Part shown: piece by piece, positions 8,074 to 16,681 of the stretch
Layout: each line of letters begins with the position of its first letter
Position numbering within the stretch: the stretch's first letter is position 1
Assembly: GCA_965223165.1 (NCBI GenBank)
Contig: CBDCVQ010000020.1
Location: forward strand, 930,001 to 994,000
DNA length: 64,000 nt
Source of the DNA: JABDMH01 sp965223165
Lineage (GTDB): Bacteria > Bacteroidota > Bacteroidia > Chitinophagales > Saprospiraceae
Direction of reading: 5' to 3'
Translations under genes and position numbers: made by a program
The notes under the pieces: model-generated
What the model saw: only the letters and a program-made list of their open reading frames with translations
What the model was told of the DNA's origin: nothing
The model's database searches: none

Positions 8074-10992
8074 TTATTTGAGTAGGGGATCCGCTCGCAC
8101 TTGCAAGCGCCCTGCGACTGTGTCAGCTCCCGCCCGGACCGACACCTGGTGCCAGCCTGGTGATGCTGTGACCTCGGTGATCTTGGCGCCGAAATAGTTT
8201 TTCCCGGTGGCATAACCGGCAAATTGGGCCACTACTTTCTCCCGTAGCTCGTTGTAGTCCTCAACTGTCCGGATCCTGGCCTGTTCGATCAGATGCTGCT
8301 CCAGGTCCAGTTGCATCTGCGCGTCTGTGACACGGGTCTCTAAGTCCCGGAGAGTACGACCCAGGGCCTCTGAGCTTTGCTCGATGTAGGCCTGCGGCGT
8401 AGGATACCTGAGATTCCAATAGATGCGATTGAGTCCCTGTTTGGCCGGGACCTGCCAGGTAGTGGTCCGTCCGTGGATGGGATCACTTACCTCGATGGCG
8501 AGCGAGTCAATACCCGGTAGATCTAACCAAAACTGGATGCACGCTCCGGGCTCGGGGTTTTCGCCTCTAAATTCAAAGTAGGGTTGCTTTCTGCCGGTAT
8601 AGATGGATTGCCAGTCGGTAGCTCTCCTGCTCTCAAACAGATGGAGCGGCGACCCTACATCGCGCATGGACATCTGCCTCAGGGCACTGATGTCATCTAA
8701 TATCCAGATACTCCGACCATGCGTACCTGCCACCAGATCGCCGTCGCGGGGATGAATGACCAGGTCATGCACAGCTACTTTGGGCATGCCTTGATCCAGG
8801 ACGATCCAGGACTGACCGCGATCCAAGCTGGCATAGGCGCCAATCTCGTTGCCCACAAACAAGAGATCTGCTGCCTCATAGTCCTCCTTAACCACGTAGG
8901 TGCTCCACTGATCAGGCAGGTTGGCACTGATGTCCGTCCAACTTTTGCCATGATCTTCGGTGACCATGACGTATGCTGTCATATCATCGTATCGATGGTT
9001 GTCCAACGTGATGTAGCACCGACCCAATTGATGCTTCGACGCCTCCACCCGACTGACCCAGATCTCGTCGGGGATGCCGGGCATGGCCGTGCGTACGTTG
9101 GTCCAAGTCGTGCCCCCATCGCGGGTGAGTTGGACCTGCCCATCATCCGTCCCTATCCAGATCTCGTCGGGATCCAGCGGAGACGGACTGATCGTGATGA
9201 TGGTAAAATGATTTTCGCCTCCCGTCACACTGTTGGTCAGGCCACCGCTGCGGCTGGGATTGCGCCGGGCGGGATCGTTGCCGGTCAGATCAGGGCTGAT
9301 GATCTTCCAGTGATCGCCCCGATCGGTAGACCTGAACAGATAATTGCCCCCGAAGTAGATGGTATGCGCATTGGTTGGTGAGATCACCAGTGGACTGCTC
9401 CAATTAAACCTGAACTGGGGAGGCAACAATGGCCGGCGCATTGCCTCACCGTAGAACCAATGCTCGCCAGGATAGATCGTATAGGTGATCATGGAGTCGG
9501 GAAAGTCCGGATCGAAGTGATCCTGAAAGTTGATCACCGTCTCGGGTGTGGGTGTGATGTAGGTGTGCTCACGCGTCTCGAGATCTAATCGGGTGGCAAA
9601 ACCCACGTGATTGACCAGGTAGGCGGTGCGCCAGTCCGAGGGATCAATCTGACTGTGAAAACCATCGCCCTCACCCACCCAGGTGTTGTGCCCATTGAGT
9701 ATGCCGCGCACCTCCCGGCTGTTGCTAGGGCCCATCCACAGCCCATTGTCTTGCAATCCTCCCACGACCCAGTACGGATCTCGCATATCTACACCGATGG
9801 CATAGTACTGGCCGATGGCCATGTTGTTAAATGACAGGATGGAGCGACCTCCGTCGACGGTCAACCGCAGACCCTGATCCGTACACAAATACATGATCTC
9901 ACTATCGTAGGGGGCGATCCACATATCGTGGTCATCCCCTCCGTCCGCCCGCCAGGAGCGGCGCTGAAATGTCTGCCCCCCATCATAGGAGATGCGAAAG
10001 TCCCTGGAGACCACGTAAATGGTGTCCGGATGGCTTGGATCGATTTCGATTTGACCATGGTAGAAGGGACGGACCGCATGCTTCAGCAGAAAGGTCCAGC
10101 TTTCGCCCCCATCCTCCGATTTGTAGACGCCGGAGCCGGGCTGCCCTTCTGGTATGTGCTCATCCGCCTCATAGGCGGCTACCATATGATTGGGATACTT
10201 GAGGCAAATAGAAAGGTCAATCATCCCAGAGGGGCCCTCCGCCAGACCCCGAGTAATCTTACGCCAATTTTGACCGCCATCCACACTCTTGTAGATCCCT
10301 CCGTTGAGTCCGCCACTTTCATACCAGTACGGTGTCCGCAGTCTCTCGTAGAATGCGGCAAACATGATCGACGGATCATTTGGGTGCAAAATAATCTCTG
10401 TGCAGCCGGTACGCCCATCATCCGGCAATCCGCCCTGCACTTTCGCCCAGGTGGCACCGCCATTCGTCGTTTTGAAGAGTCCTAGCTGTCCGGAATGTCC
10501 CCACAAGTGGCCGGGAGCAGCTACCCAGGCTACCTCTATATCGTTGGGATGCAGGGCAATCTCTGCAATGTGGTGGGTCTCCTCCAGTCCCAAGTGGCTA
10601 AATGTCTTGCCACCGTCGATGGACCTGTAGATGCCATCTCCCCAGCCCGTCGAGTTGCGATTGGCGGCTTCTCCGGTACCTACCCAGATCACGTCCGGAT
10701 CGCCTTGATGCATCTTGACCGCCCCGATCGACCCCGGCCCTCCCGATTCGTCAAAGATGGCTTCCCAGGTTATACCCCCGTTTGACGACTTAAATACCCC
10801 GCCAGAAGCCGATGCGCAGAGCACCTGCCGATAATCACTCTGGAGGGCATCCACGGCAGCAATACGGCCCATCATATTGGCCGGACCAATGTTTCTCCAC
10901 CGGAGGTCTTGCGAGATCAAGGTGGCATCAGGTGACTGCCCCCAAACAAGCAGGGGCAGTAGGCCGGCGAGTATAGGTAGACTAAGCTTCAT
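8074..10992 (-). CDS. Secreted BNR/VPS10-type beta-propeller repeat protein
   Basis: A 972-aa exported protein with signal peptide MKLSLPILAGLLPLLVWG. It is dominated by Asp-box (BNR) signatures of the SxDGGxTW type: SNGGITWEAI, SIDGGKTFSHL, TTNGGATWAKV, SVDGGQNWRKI, SEDGGESWTFL, SYDGGQTFQRR and TRDGGTTWTNV. These arrange as consecutive propeller blades as in sortilin/VPS10-like proteins. The last ~150 residues are a different domain with helical content. The family is common in Bacteroidota, often misnamed glycosyl hydrolase; no catalytic residues can be assigned. It is divergent from the PSCyt1/DUF1553 gene, with about 100 bp shared between the two starts. Confidence 0.85.
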   Translation of the reverse strand: MKLSLPILAGLLPLLVWGQSPDATLISQDLRWRNIGPANMMGRIAAVDALQSDYRQVLCASASGGVFKSSNGGITWEAIFDESGGPGSIGAVKMHQGDPDVIWVGTGEAANRNSTGWGDGIYRSIDGGKTFSHLGLEETHHIAEIALHPNDIEVAWVAAPGHLWGHSGQLGLFKTTNGGATWAKVQGGLPDDGRTGCTEIILHPNDPSIMFAAFYERLRTPYWYESGGLNGGIYKSVDGGQNWRKITRGLAEGPSGMIDLSICLKYPNHMVAAYEADEHIPEGQPGSGVYKSEDGGESWTFLLKHAVRPFYHGQIEIDPSHPDTIYVVSRDFRISYDGGQTFQRRSWRADGGDDHDMWIAPYDSEIMYLCTDQGLRLTVDGGRSILSFNNMAIGQYYAIGVDMRDPYWVVGGLQDNGLWMGPSNSREVRGILNGHNTWVGEGDGFHSQIDPSDWRTAYLVNHVGFATRLDLETREHTYITPTPETVINFQDHFDPDFPDSMITYTIYPGEHWFYGEAMRRPLLPPQFRFNWSSPLVISPTNAHTIYFGGNYLFRSTDRGDHWKIISPDLTGNDPARRNPSRSGGLTNSVTGGENHFTIITISPSPLDPDEIWIGTDDGQVQLTRDGGTTWTNVRTAMPGIPDEIWVSRVEASKHQLGRCYITLDNHRYDDMTAYVMVTEDHGKSWTDISANLPDQWSTYVVKEDYEAADLLFVGNEIGAYASLDRGQSWIVLDQGMPKVAVHDLVIHPRDGDLVAGTHGRSIWILDDISALRQMSMRDVGSPLHLFESRRATDWQSIYTGRKQPYFEFRGENPEPGACIQFWLDLPGIDSLAIEVSDPIHGRTTTWQVPAKQGLNRIYWNLRYPTPQAYIEQSSEALGRTLRDLETRVTDAQMQLDLEQHLIEQARIRTVEDYNELREKVVAQFAGYATGKNYFGAKITEVTASPGWHQVSVRAGADTVAGRLQVRADPLLK

Positions 10993-11090
10993 GTCCTTGG
11001 TGGGTTGACGGTCTAACTTAGGAATTATTTAGTGGAGTGGCCTATCTTGTACCCCTACAGGCTGCCACAAATCTCAGAGATAATCACGAC

Positions 11091-14000
11091 ATGAACCACC
11101 GGCATCTGACCAAAGGAAACGCAACAGGATGGTACAGCCTGCTCCTATGCGTGCTGCTACTGCTGGCTTGTGACCACGATCTGCCGGAAGAGATCTCTGC
11201 TGCCATGGCTACGCTGCCAGCGGAGATCGACTACAACCAGCACATCAAGCCTATCCTGTCTGATCGATGTTTTGCCTGTCACGGTCCGGACGAAGCCAAG
11301 CGGGAAGCCGGCTTGCGCCTCGACCTGCCGGAGGCGGCAAAGGCACCCCTTCCCGACCATCCACGCGACCGAGCCATCGTGTCCCGCCGTCCCGCCAAGA
11401 GCAAACTGGTCCACAAGATCTTGTCCGCTGATCCCGAGGTCATGATGCCACCTCCCGACTCCTATCTATCATTGTCGGCAAAAGAGAAAGCCCTACTACA
11501 CCGCTGGATCGAGGAGGGAGGGGCGTACCAGGATCACTGGGCTTTTAGCAAGCCGCAGAGCCGGGAGGTGCCGGCGGTAGAGCAGACCGCCTGGCCGATC
11601 AATCCGATCGATCACTTTGTGCTGAAGCAGATCGAAGAAAGAGGATGGCTACCAGCCGCCCAAGCGGACAAGGAAACCCTGCTCCGTCGCGTGAGTTTTG
11701 ATTTGACCGGACTACCACCCAGCCTGGCAGCGATCGATGACTTTCTCAGTGACTCAACGGCCGGCGCTTATGAAAGGGTCGTGGATGAGCTGCTGGCATC
11801 GCCCCATTACGGCGAGCATCTGGCGGTGGATTGGTTGGACTTGGCCAGGTTTGCCGACACGCATGGCTATACCGTCGATCGCTACCGCGACATGTCTCCC
11901 TATCGCGACTGGGTCATCGACGCTTTCAATCGAAATATGGCCTACGATACCTTCGTCACCTGGCAACTCGCGGGCGACCTCCTGCCCCAAGCCACGAGGG
12001 AGCAGATCATTGCCTCGGCCTTTAATCGAAATCATGCCCAAAACATGGAGGGGGGCATCGTGCCCGAGGAATTTCGGGTGGAGTATGTAGCCGACCGCAC
12101 CAATACGCTCGGTACGGCTTTCATGGGCCTCACCTTGGGCTGTGCACGCTGCCATGATCACAAATATGATCCTGTGTCTCAGCGCGACTACTACGAGTTA
12201 TTCAGCTTCTTCAACAATGTGCGAGAGGCTGGACAAATATCCTTTGACAATGCCACGCCGGTGCCAACCCTCTTGCTGACCACCCCCCGGGTGGATTCGA
12301 TCCGGCATTTTTTGCGCCAGGAGATCGACGGACTGCGGCGACTCATCCAGTCAGACGAGGACCGAGCAGAAGCTGAGGCGTGGCTGACGGGACAGGGATA
12401 CCGTGACATACCGCACGAACCAAGCGGTGCGGTGGCTCATTTTCGCCTGGACAAGGCACCCGTGCTTAATCTGCATGACCGCAGCCAATCGGGTGTCATG
12501 AGACAACAGCATGTGGCCGAAGAAATTCCCTTTGTCTTCGGCGAGAAGGATGGTCGGGCAGGCATGCTGTTTAATGGTGATGCGTGGCTGGATCTGACCC
12601 CAGTAGGTGTTTTTCACCGGGCCTCCTCATTCACGCTAGGATTATGGGTGCATCTGCCCAGTGATATAGAAGATGGTGTGATTATCCACAAAGGAGTGGG
12701 CGCCGCCCTCTACAACTTTCGCGGATTTCATCTGGCCTTGAAGGACAACCGGCTGGAGCTGTTGATGGCTCGCAGCACCCCAAACAATGCGATCGTCGAG
12801 TACGGATCGGATTTGCCCAGGGACCGGTGGGTGCATCTGACGATGACTTACGATGGTTCCAGCACCGCCCAGGGCCTGCGGGTATTTGTGGATGGCAAGG
12901 AACTATCGACCACGGTCGACGTGGACAACCTATACAAAGATGTCCTGCTACATCAGGATAAGCAGCCCGGTCTACAGATCGGAGCCAGGTGGAGAGGTAA
13001 GGGCATTGGCGGGGCGCTGGTCTCGGATCTGAAAGTCTACGAGCGCGTACTGTCTAGCTTAGAAATCCGGCAGTTGGCCGGGATGGAGCCCCAAGAGGAG
13101 TACGCTGACAAAGATGTGTCCCAGCTAAATCCCCGCGACCGGGAAATCCTGACGGAATACTATCAACGCCATCATTCCAAGCGTTTTGCGGCGCGCCAAG
13201 CGGATCTGGCGGTATGGCAGGATCGCCTGCGGACGCTGATGGATACTGTACCTGAGCTCATGGTGATGGAAGAAATGACCGCCCGGCGACCGGCTTATGT
13301 GCTGGAACGCGGCCAATATGATAGCTATGGTGAAGAAGTATCACCCAATACCCCGTCGAGCATTTTGCCCTGGCGTGAAGATCTACCCAAGAACCGCCTC
13401 GGGCTGGCGCAGTGGCTCTTGGATCCGGATCACCCCTTGACGGCTCGAGTGACGGTCAACCGGTACTGGCAGATGATATTTGGCGCCGGCTTGGTTCAAA
13501 CGACGGAGGATTTTGGCAATCAGGGATCACTGCCCACGCATCCGGCCCTGTTGGATTGGCTATCGCAGCATTTCATCGACAGCGGCTGGGACGTCAAGGC
13601 CCTGCTGAAGCTGATGGTCATGTCCCGGACCTACCTGCAGAGCTCAAAGGCGACGGATGCCATCGTCGCGGCAGACCCCGCCAATGCGCTTTTGGCACGC
13701 GGTCCCGCCCGTCGACTCTCTGCCGAGATGCTGCGCGACAATATCTTGGCTGCCTCGGGCCTGCTGGTCGACCGGATTGGCGGACCCAGCGTCCGTCCCT
13801 ACCAGCCCGAGGGCCTCTGGCGAGTCAACGGTGCCCGCTACCGACAGGATGAGGGGGATAAACTATACCGCCGCAGTCTCTATACGATCTGGAAGCGTAG
13901 CGTGCCGCATCCCACCCAAGGCACCTTTGACGCCCCCACTCGTAGCGAGTGCACCGTGCGAAGGCAGCGGACAAGCACCCCCCTGCAGGCGCTCGTGATG

Positions 14001-14306
14001 ATGAATGATCCACTCTTTACCGAAGCCGCCAAAAAACTAGGGGAAGCCATGACGACCGGCATGACCATCACCCAGGTATTTCGAATCTTGACCGGTCGCC
14101 ATCCTCACCCGAAAGAGTTGCGCATGCTGGAAGACCTTCAACGGCAGGAGCAGCAACGATTTGCGGCCGCGCCTGAAAAACAAAAGGGCTGGCTTTCCGC
14201 CGGCGAGTCTCCCATATCCACAAAGGGCGATCGAGCACTGCTCGCAGCCAATGCCGTTGTCGCCAGCACCATCATCAATACGGACGCTTGCATAATCAAG
14301 AGATAG
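11091..14306 (+). CDS. PSCyt1-DUF1549-LamG-DUF1553 lipoprotein
   Basis: A large exported lipoprotein (1071 aa) of the type abundant in Planctomycetes. From the ATG at 11091 it has a signal with lipobox LLLLAC (Cys27) and a cytochrome-like PSCyt1 module with heme-binding CFACH (60-64). The DUF1549 region follows (DHFVLKQIEERGW, RRVSFDLTGLPPS). A central LamG/concanavalin-like domain comes next (SSFTLGLWVHLP, VHLTMTYDGSS), then C-terminal DUF1553 (RVTVNRYWQMIFGAGLVQT, SMRDN-type RLSAEMLRDNILA, TPLQALVMMNDPLF). The ATG at 11091 is preferred over 11037 because it places the lipobox correctly. The substrate is unknown; a role with the adjacent DUF1501 protein in periplasmic oxidation or degradation is inference. 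Confidence 0.88.
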   Translation: MNHRHLTKGNATGWYSLLLCVLLLLACDHDLPEEISAAMATLPAEIDYNQHIKPILSDRCFACHGPDEAKREAGLRLDLPEAAKAPLPDHPRDRAIVSRRPAKSKLVHKILSADPEVMMPPPDSYLSLSAKEKALLHRWIEEGGAYQDHWAFSKPQSREVPAVEQTAWPINPIDHFVLKQIEERGWLPAAQADKETLLRRVSFDLTGLPPSLAAIDDFLSDSTAGAYERVVDELLASPHYGEHLAVDWLDLARFADTHGYTVDRYRDMSPYRDWVIDAFNRNMAYDTFVTWQLAGDLLPQATREQIIASAFNRNHAQNMEGGIVPEEFRVEYVADRTNTLGTAFMGLTLGCARCHDHKYDPVSQRDYYELFSFFNNVREAGQISFDNATPVPTLLLTTPRVDSIRHFLRQEIDGLRRLIQSDEDRAEAEAWLTGQGYRDIPHEPSGAVAHFRLDKAPVLNLHDRSQSGVMRQQHVAEEIPFVFGEKDGRAGMLFNGDAWLDLTPVGVFHRASSFTLGLWVHLPSDIEDGVIIHKGVGAALYNFRGFHLALKDNRLELLMARSTPNNAIVEYGSDLPRDRWVHLTMTYDGSSTAQGLRVFVDGKELSTTVDVDNLYKDVLLHQDKQPGLQIGARWRGKGIGGALVSDLKVYERVLSSLEIRQLAGMEPQEEYADKDVSQLNPRDREILTEYYQRHHSKRFAARQADLAVWQDRLRTLMDTVPELMVMEEMTARRPAYVLERGQYDSYGEEVSPNTPSSILPWREDLPKNRLGLAQWLLDPDHPLTARVTVNRYWQMIFGAGLVQTTEDFGNQGSLPTHPALLDWLSQHFIDSGWDVKALLKLMVMSRTYLQSSKATDAIVAADPANALLARGPARRLSAEMLRDNILAASGLLVDRIGGPSVRPYQPEGLWRVNGARYRQDEGDKLYRRSLYTIWKRSVPHPTQGTFDAPTRSECTVRRQRTSTPLQALVMMNDPLFTEAAKKLGEAMTTGMTITQVFRILTGRHPHPKELRMLEDLQRQEQQRFAAAPEKQKGWLSAGESPISTKGDRALLAANAVVASTIINTDACIIKR

Positions 14307-14308
14307 GC

Positions 14309-15754
14309 ATGAACGACAAAGAACGTACAGACATCGCACGCAGAAAACAGCGCCGAGACTTTCTCGTCAAGGGCAGTATGGGATTGGGTGCCCTTGCCCT
14401 TCACTCGATGCTCCGTGGGGCACCGTCGCATGCAGCCTCGCCCGGGCCGGATCGGCCGTTGAGGCACGCAGCACCCAAGGCCAAACGCATAGTCTACCTG
14501 TTCATGAGCGGTGGCCCCTCGCAAGTCGACCTGTTTGATTACAAGCCAGGTCTGACGGAGCTGCATGGAACCGATCTACCGGACTCGGTGCGACAGGGAC
14601 AGCGTTTGACCGGTATGAGTGGCGATCAAAGCTCCTTTCCGGTCACCGCCTCCGAATTTGCCTTTCACCAGGCCGGGAAATCAGGCACCTGGATTAGCGA
14701 ACTGCTGCCCTACACTGCCGAGGTAGCCGATGACCTGTGCATCATCAAATCCATCTATACCGAAGCGATCAACCACGATCCCGCCATCACCTTCTTCCAA
14801 TCCGGTCATCAGATCGCAGGCCGGCCTTCGATTGGTGCCTGGCTCAGCTATGGTCTCGGTAGTCTGAATGAAAACCTACCCACCTTCATCGTGCTGATCT
14901 CCAAGAACGGCGCCGGCCAGCCCCTCTACGCCAGACTTTGGGGAAATGGCTTTTTGCCTAGCCAACATCAGGGGGTGCAGTTTAGGGGGGGCAAAGACCC
15001 GGTACTATTCCTCAACAATCCGGAGGGCTACACCACGGCAGACCGTGCTGACATGCTGGCAGCGCTCAAGCAGCTCAACCAGTTTCAAGGCGATGCCTAC
15101 AATGATCCTGCGGTCGAAAGCCGCATTGCCCAGTATGAGATGGCCTACCGAATGCAGACTTCTGTACCGGAAGCCACCGATCTTTCCGATGAGCCCGATT
15201 GGGTCTTTGATATGTATGGAAAGGACAGCAGGGAGCCCGGCACGTATGCGGCCAATTGCCTGCTCGCCCGCAAGCTTTTGGAGAAGGATGTACGGTTTGT
15301 ACAGCTCTACCATCAGGGCTGGGACCAGCATAGTCACCTATCGTCTGGGATCCGTAGTCAGTGTCGCAAGACGGACCAGCCCACCGCGGCATTGATCAAG
15401 GATCTAAAGATGCGTGGGCTCCTGGAGGATACCCTCGTGATCTGGGGCGGGGAGTTTGGACGTACGGTCTATTCGCAGGGTAAGCTGGCCGCCGGCACCT
15501 ACGGCCGCGACCACCATCCTAAGTGCTTTAGCATGTGGATGGCCGGTGCAGGGGTCAGGCCGGGCATGACCTTTGGCGAGACGGATGATTTCTCCTATAA
15601 TATCGTCAAAGACCCCGTACATGTGCACGATTTTCATGCGACGCTGCTGCACCTCTTTGGGGTCGATCATGAAGCCCTGATTTTCAAGCATCAAGGTAGA
15701 AGATATCGCTTGACGGATGTGCACGGCAACCTGGTAAAGCCTATTTTGGCATAA
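14309..15754 (+). CDS. DUF1501 domain protein with Tat-type signal
   Basis: A 481-aa member of the DUF1501 family (sulfatase/alkaline-phosphatase-like fold). It starts 3 nt after the preceding stop, so the two are translationally coupled; the ATG at 14288 would overlap the upstream gene. A twin-arginine signal is visible (RRKQRRDFLVKGSMGLGALAL), suggesting folded export. Family landmarks include RIVYLFMSGGPSQVDLFDYKP, HDPAITFFQSGHQ, LYHQGWDQHSHL, VIWGGEFGRTVYSQG and GRDHHPKCFSMWMAGAGVRPG. DUF1553/DUF1501 pairs are a recurrent operon, so the two products probably act together outside the cytoplasm on an unknown substrate. Confidence 0.9.
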   Translation: MNDKERTDIARRKQRRDFLVKGSMGLGALALHSMLRGAPSHAASPGPDRPLRHAAPKAKRIVYLFMSGGPSQVDLFDYKPGLTELHGTDLPDSVRQGQRLTGMSGDQSSFPVTASEFAFHQAGKSGTWISELLPYTAEVADDLCIIKSIYTEAINHDPAITFFQSGHQIAGRPSIGAWLSYGLGSLNENLPTFIVLISKNGAGQPLYARLWGNGFLPSQHQGVQFRGGKDPVLFLNNPEGYTTADRADMLAALKQLNQFQGDAYNDPAVESRIAQYEMAYRMQTSVPEATDLSDEPDWVFDMYGKDSREPGTYAANCLLARKLLEKDVRFVQLYHQGWDQHSHLSSGIRSQCRKTDQPTAALIKDLKMRGLLEDTLVIWGGEFGRTVYSQGKLAAGTYGRDHHPKCFSMWMAGAGVRPGMTFGETDDFSYNIVKDPVHVHDFHATLLHLFGVDHEALIFKHQGRRYRLTDVHGNLVKPILA

Positions 15755-15771
15755 ACTATCGCGCAGCTATT

Positions 15772-16650
15772 ATGGCCGTCAAAGATCTCGCATCCATCCA
15801 TCAACCCATCCAAGCATTATTCGATCGCCCCGAGGCAGACGCTGACTGGGACAAGTACCGTCTGACGGATGCGCAGATCGATTTCTTTCACACCCACGGA
15901 TATCTCTCGCACATTAAAATCCTCAATGCACAGCAGGTAGAGGTATTACGTGCCGAACTGGCGGACTTGGTGGACCCTACACATGAGGGCAATGAGCTCT
16001 TTCACGAGTACCACAGCAACGAGTCCACCGATCCAAACACGGTCATTTTTCACGCCCTGGGACACTGGCGGATCAAGCCGGGATTTCATGACCTCCTTTG
16101 GAATCCAGCTTTTTGCATGGCCGCAAGCCAATTGCTGGGTGGTGGTGTCCGGTTCTGGCACGACCAGCTCTTTTGCAAGCCCGCCCATCACGGTGGCGTC
16201 GTGGCCTGGCATCAGGACTACTCCTACTGGACCCGCACAGGTCCCATGGCTCACCTGACCTGCTGGGTCGCCCTGGATGACGCAGACAAGCGCAATGGCT
16301 GCCTGCAATACATCCCGGGAAGCCACCGATGGGGGCTGCTGGAAAAGCCCACGCTGGCCGGAGAGCAAGACGAGCTGCTGGATTTTCTCACGGATGCTCA
16401 ACGAGCTGAAATGAAGAACAGTGTGCACATCGAAATGAAGGCTGGGTATGGCACCTTTCATCATCCCTTGATGGTCCATGGATCTGACGCCAACTACTCT
16501 GACCGGAGCCGGCGAGCACTGGTGCTCAATGTCTTTCGAGAGGGGACCGTATCCAACACCGACGAAGAGCTGCTGGCCGGTGTGCCCGTTATACCCAAGG
16601 GAGAGAAGATGGAGGGCACGTTTTTCCCCTTAATTTTCGATGCGAAATAG
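15772..16650 (+). CDS. Phytanoyl-CoA dioxygenase family protein
   Basis: A 292-aa Fe(II)/2-oxoglutarate-dependent oxygenase homologue, predicted cytoplasmic (no signal). The iron facial triad can be read as His147-x-Asp149 in AWHQDYSYW and distal His236 in HPLMVHGSDANYS, with a following arginine (SRRALVLNVF) suited to binding 2-oxoglutarate. It lies 17 bp after the DUF1501 gene and just before the S9 peptidase, so it is probably part of the same plus-strand unit. The substrate cannot be predicted; PhyH-type enzymes hydroxylate diverse small molecules. Confidence 0.87.
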   Translation: MAVKDLASIHQPIQALFDRPEADADWDKYRLTDAQIDFFHTHGYLSHIKILNAQQVEVLRAELADLVDPTHEGNELFHEYHSNESTDPNTVIFHALGHWRIKPGFHDLLWNPAFCMAASQLLGGGVRFWHDQLFCKPAHHGGVVAWHQDYSYWTRTGPMAHLTCWVALDDADKRNGCLQYIPGSHRWGLLEKPTLAGEQDELLDFLTDAQRAEMKNSVHIEMKAGYGTFHHPLMVHGSDANYSDRSRRALVLNVFREGTVSNTDEELLAGVPVIPKGEKMEGTFFPLIFDAK

Positions 16651-16681
16651 TCTTTCTTAAATCTGCAAAACCTCAACGATT

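Noticed and set aside
9928..10485. 185-codon plus-strand frame opposite the propeller gene
   Set aside because: Antisense shadow of BNR repeats.
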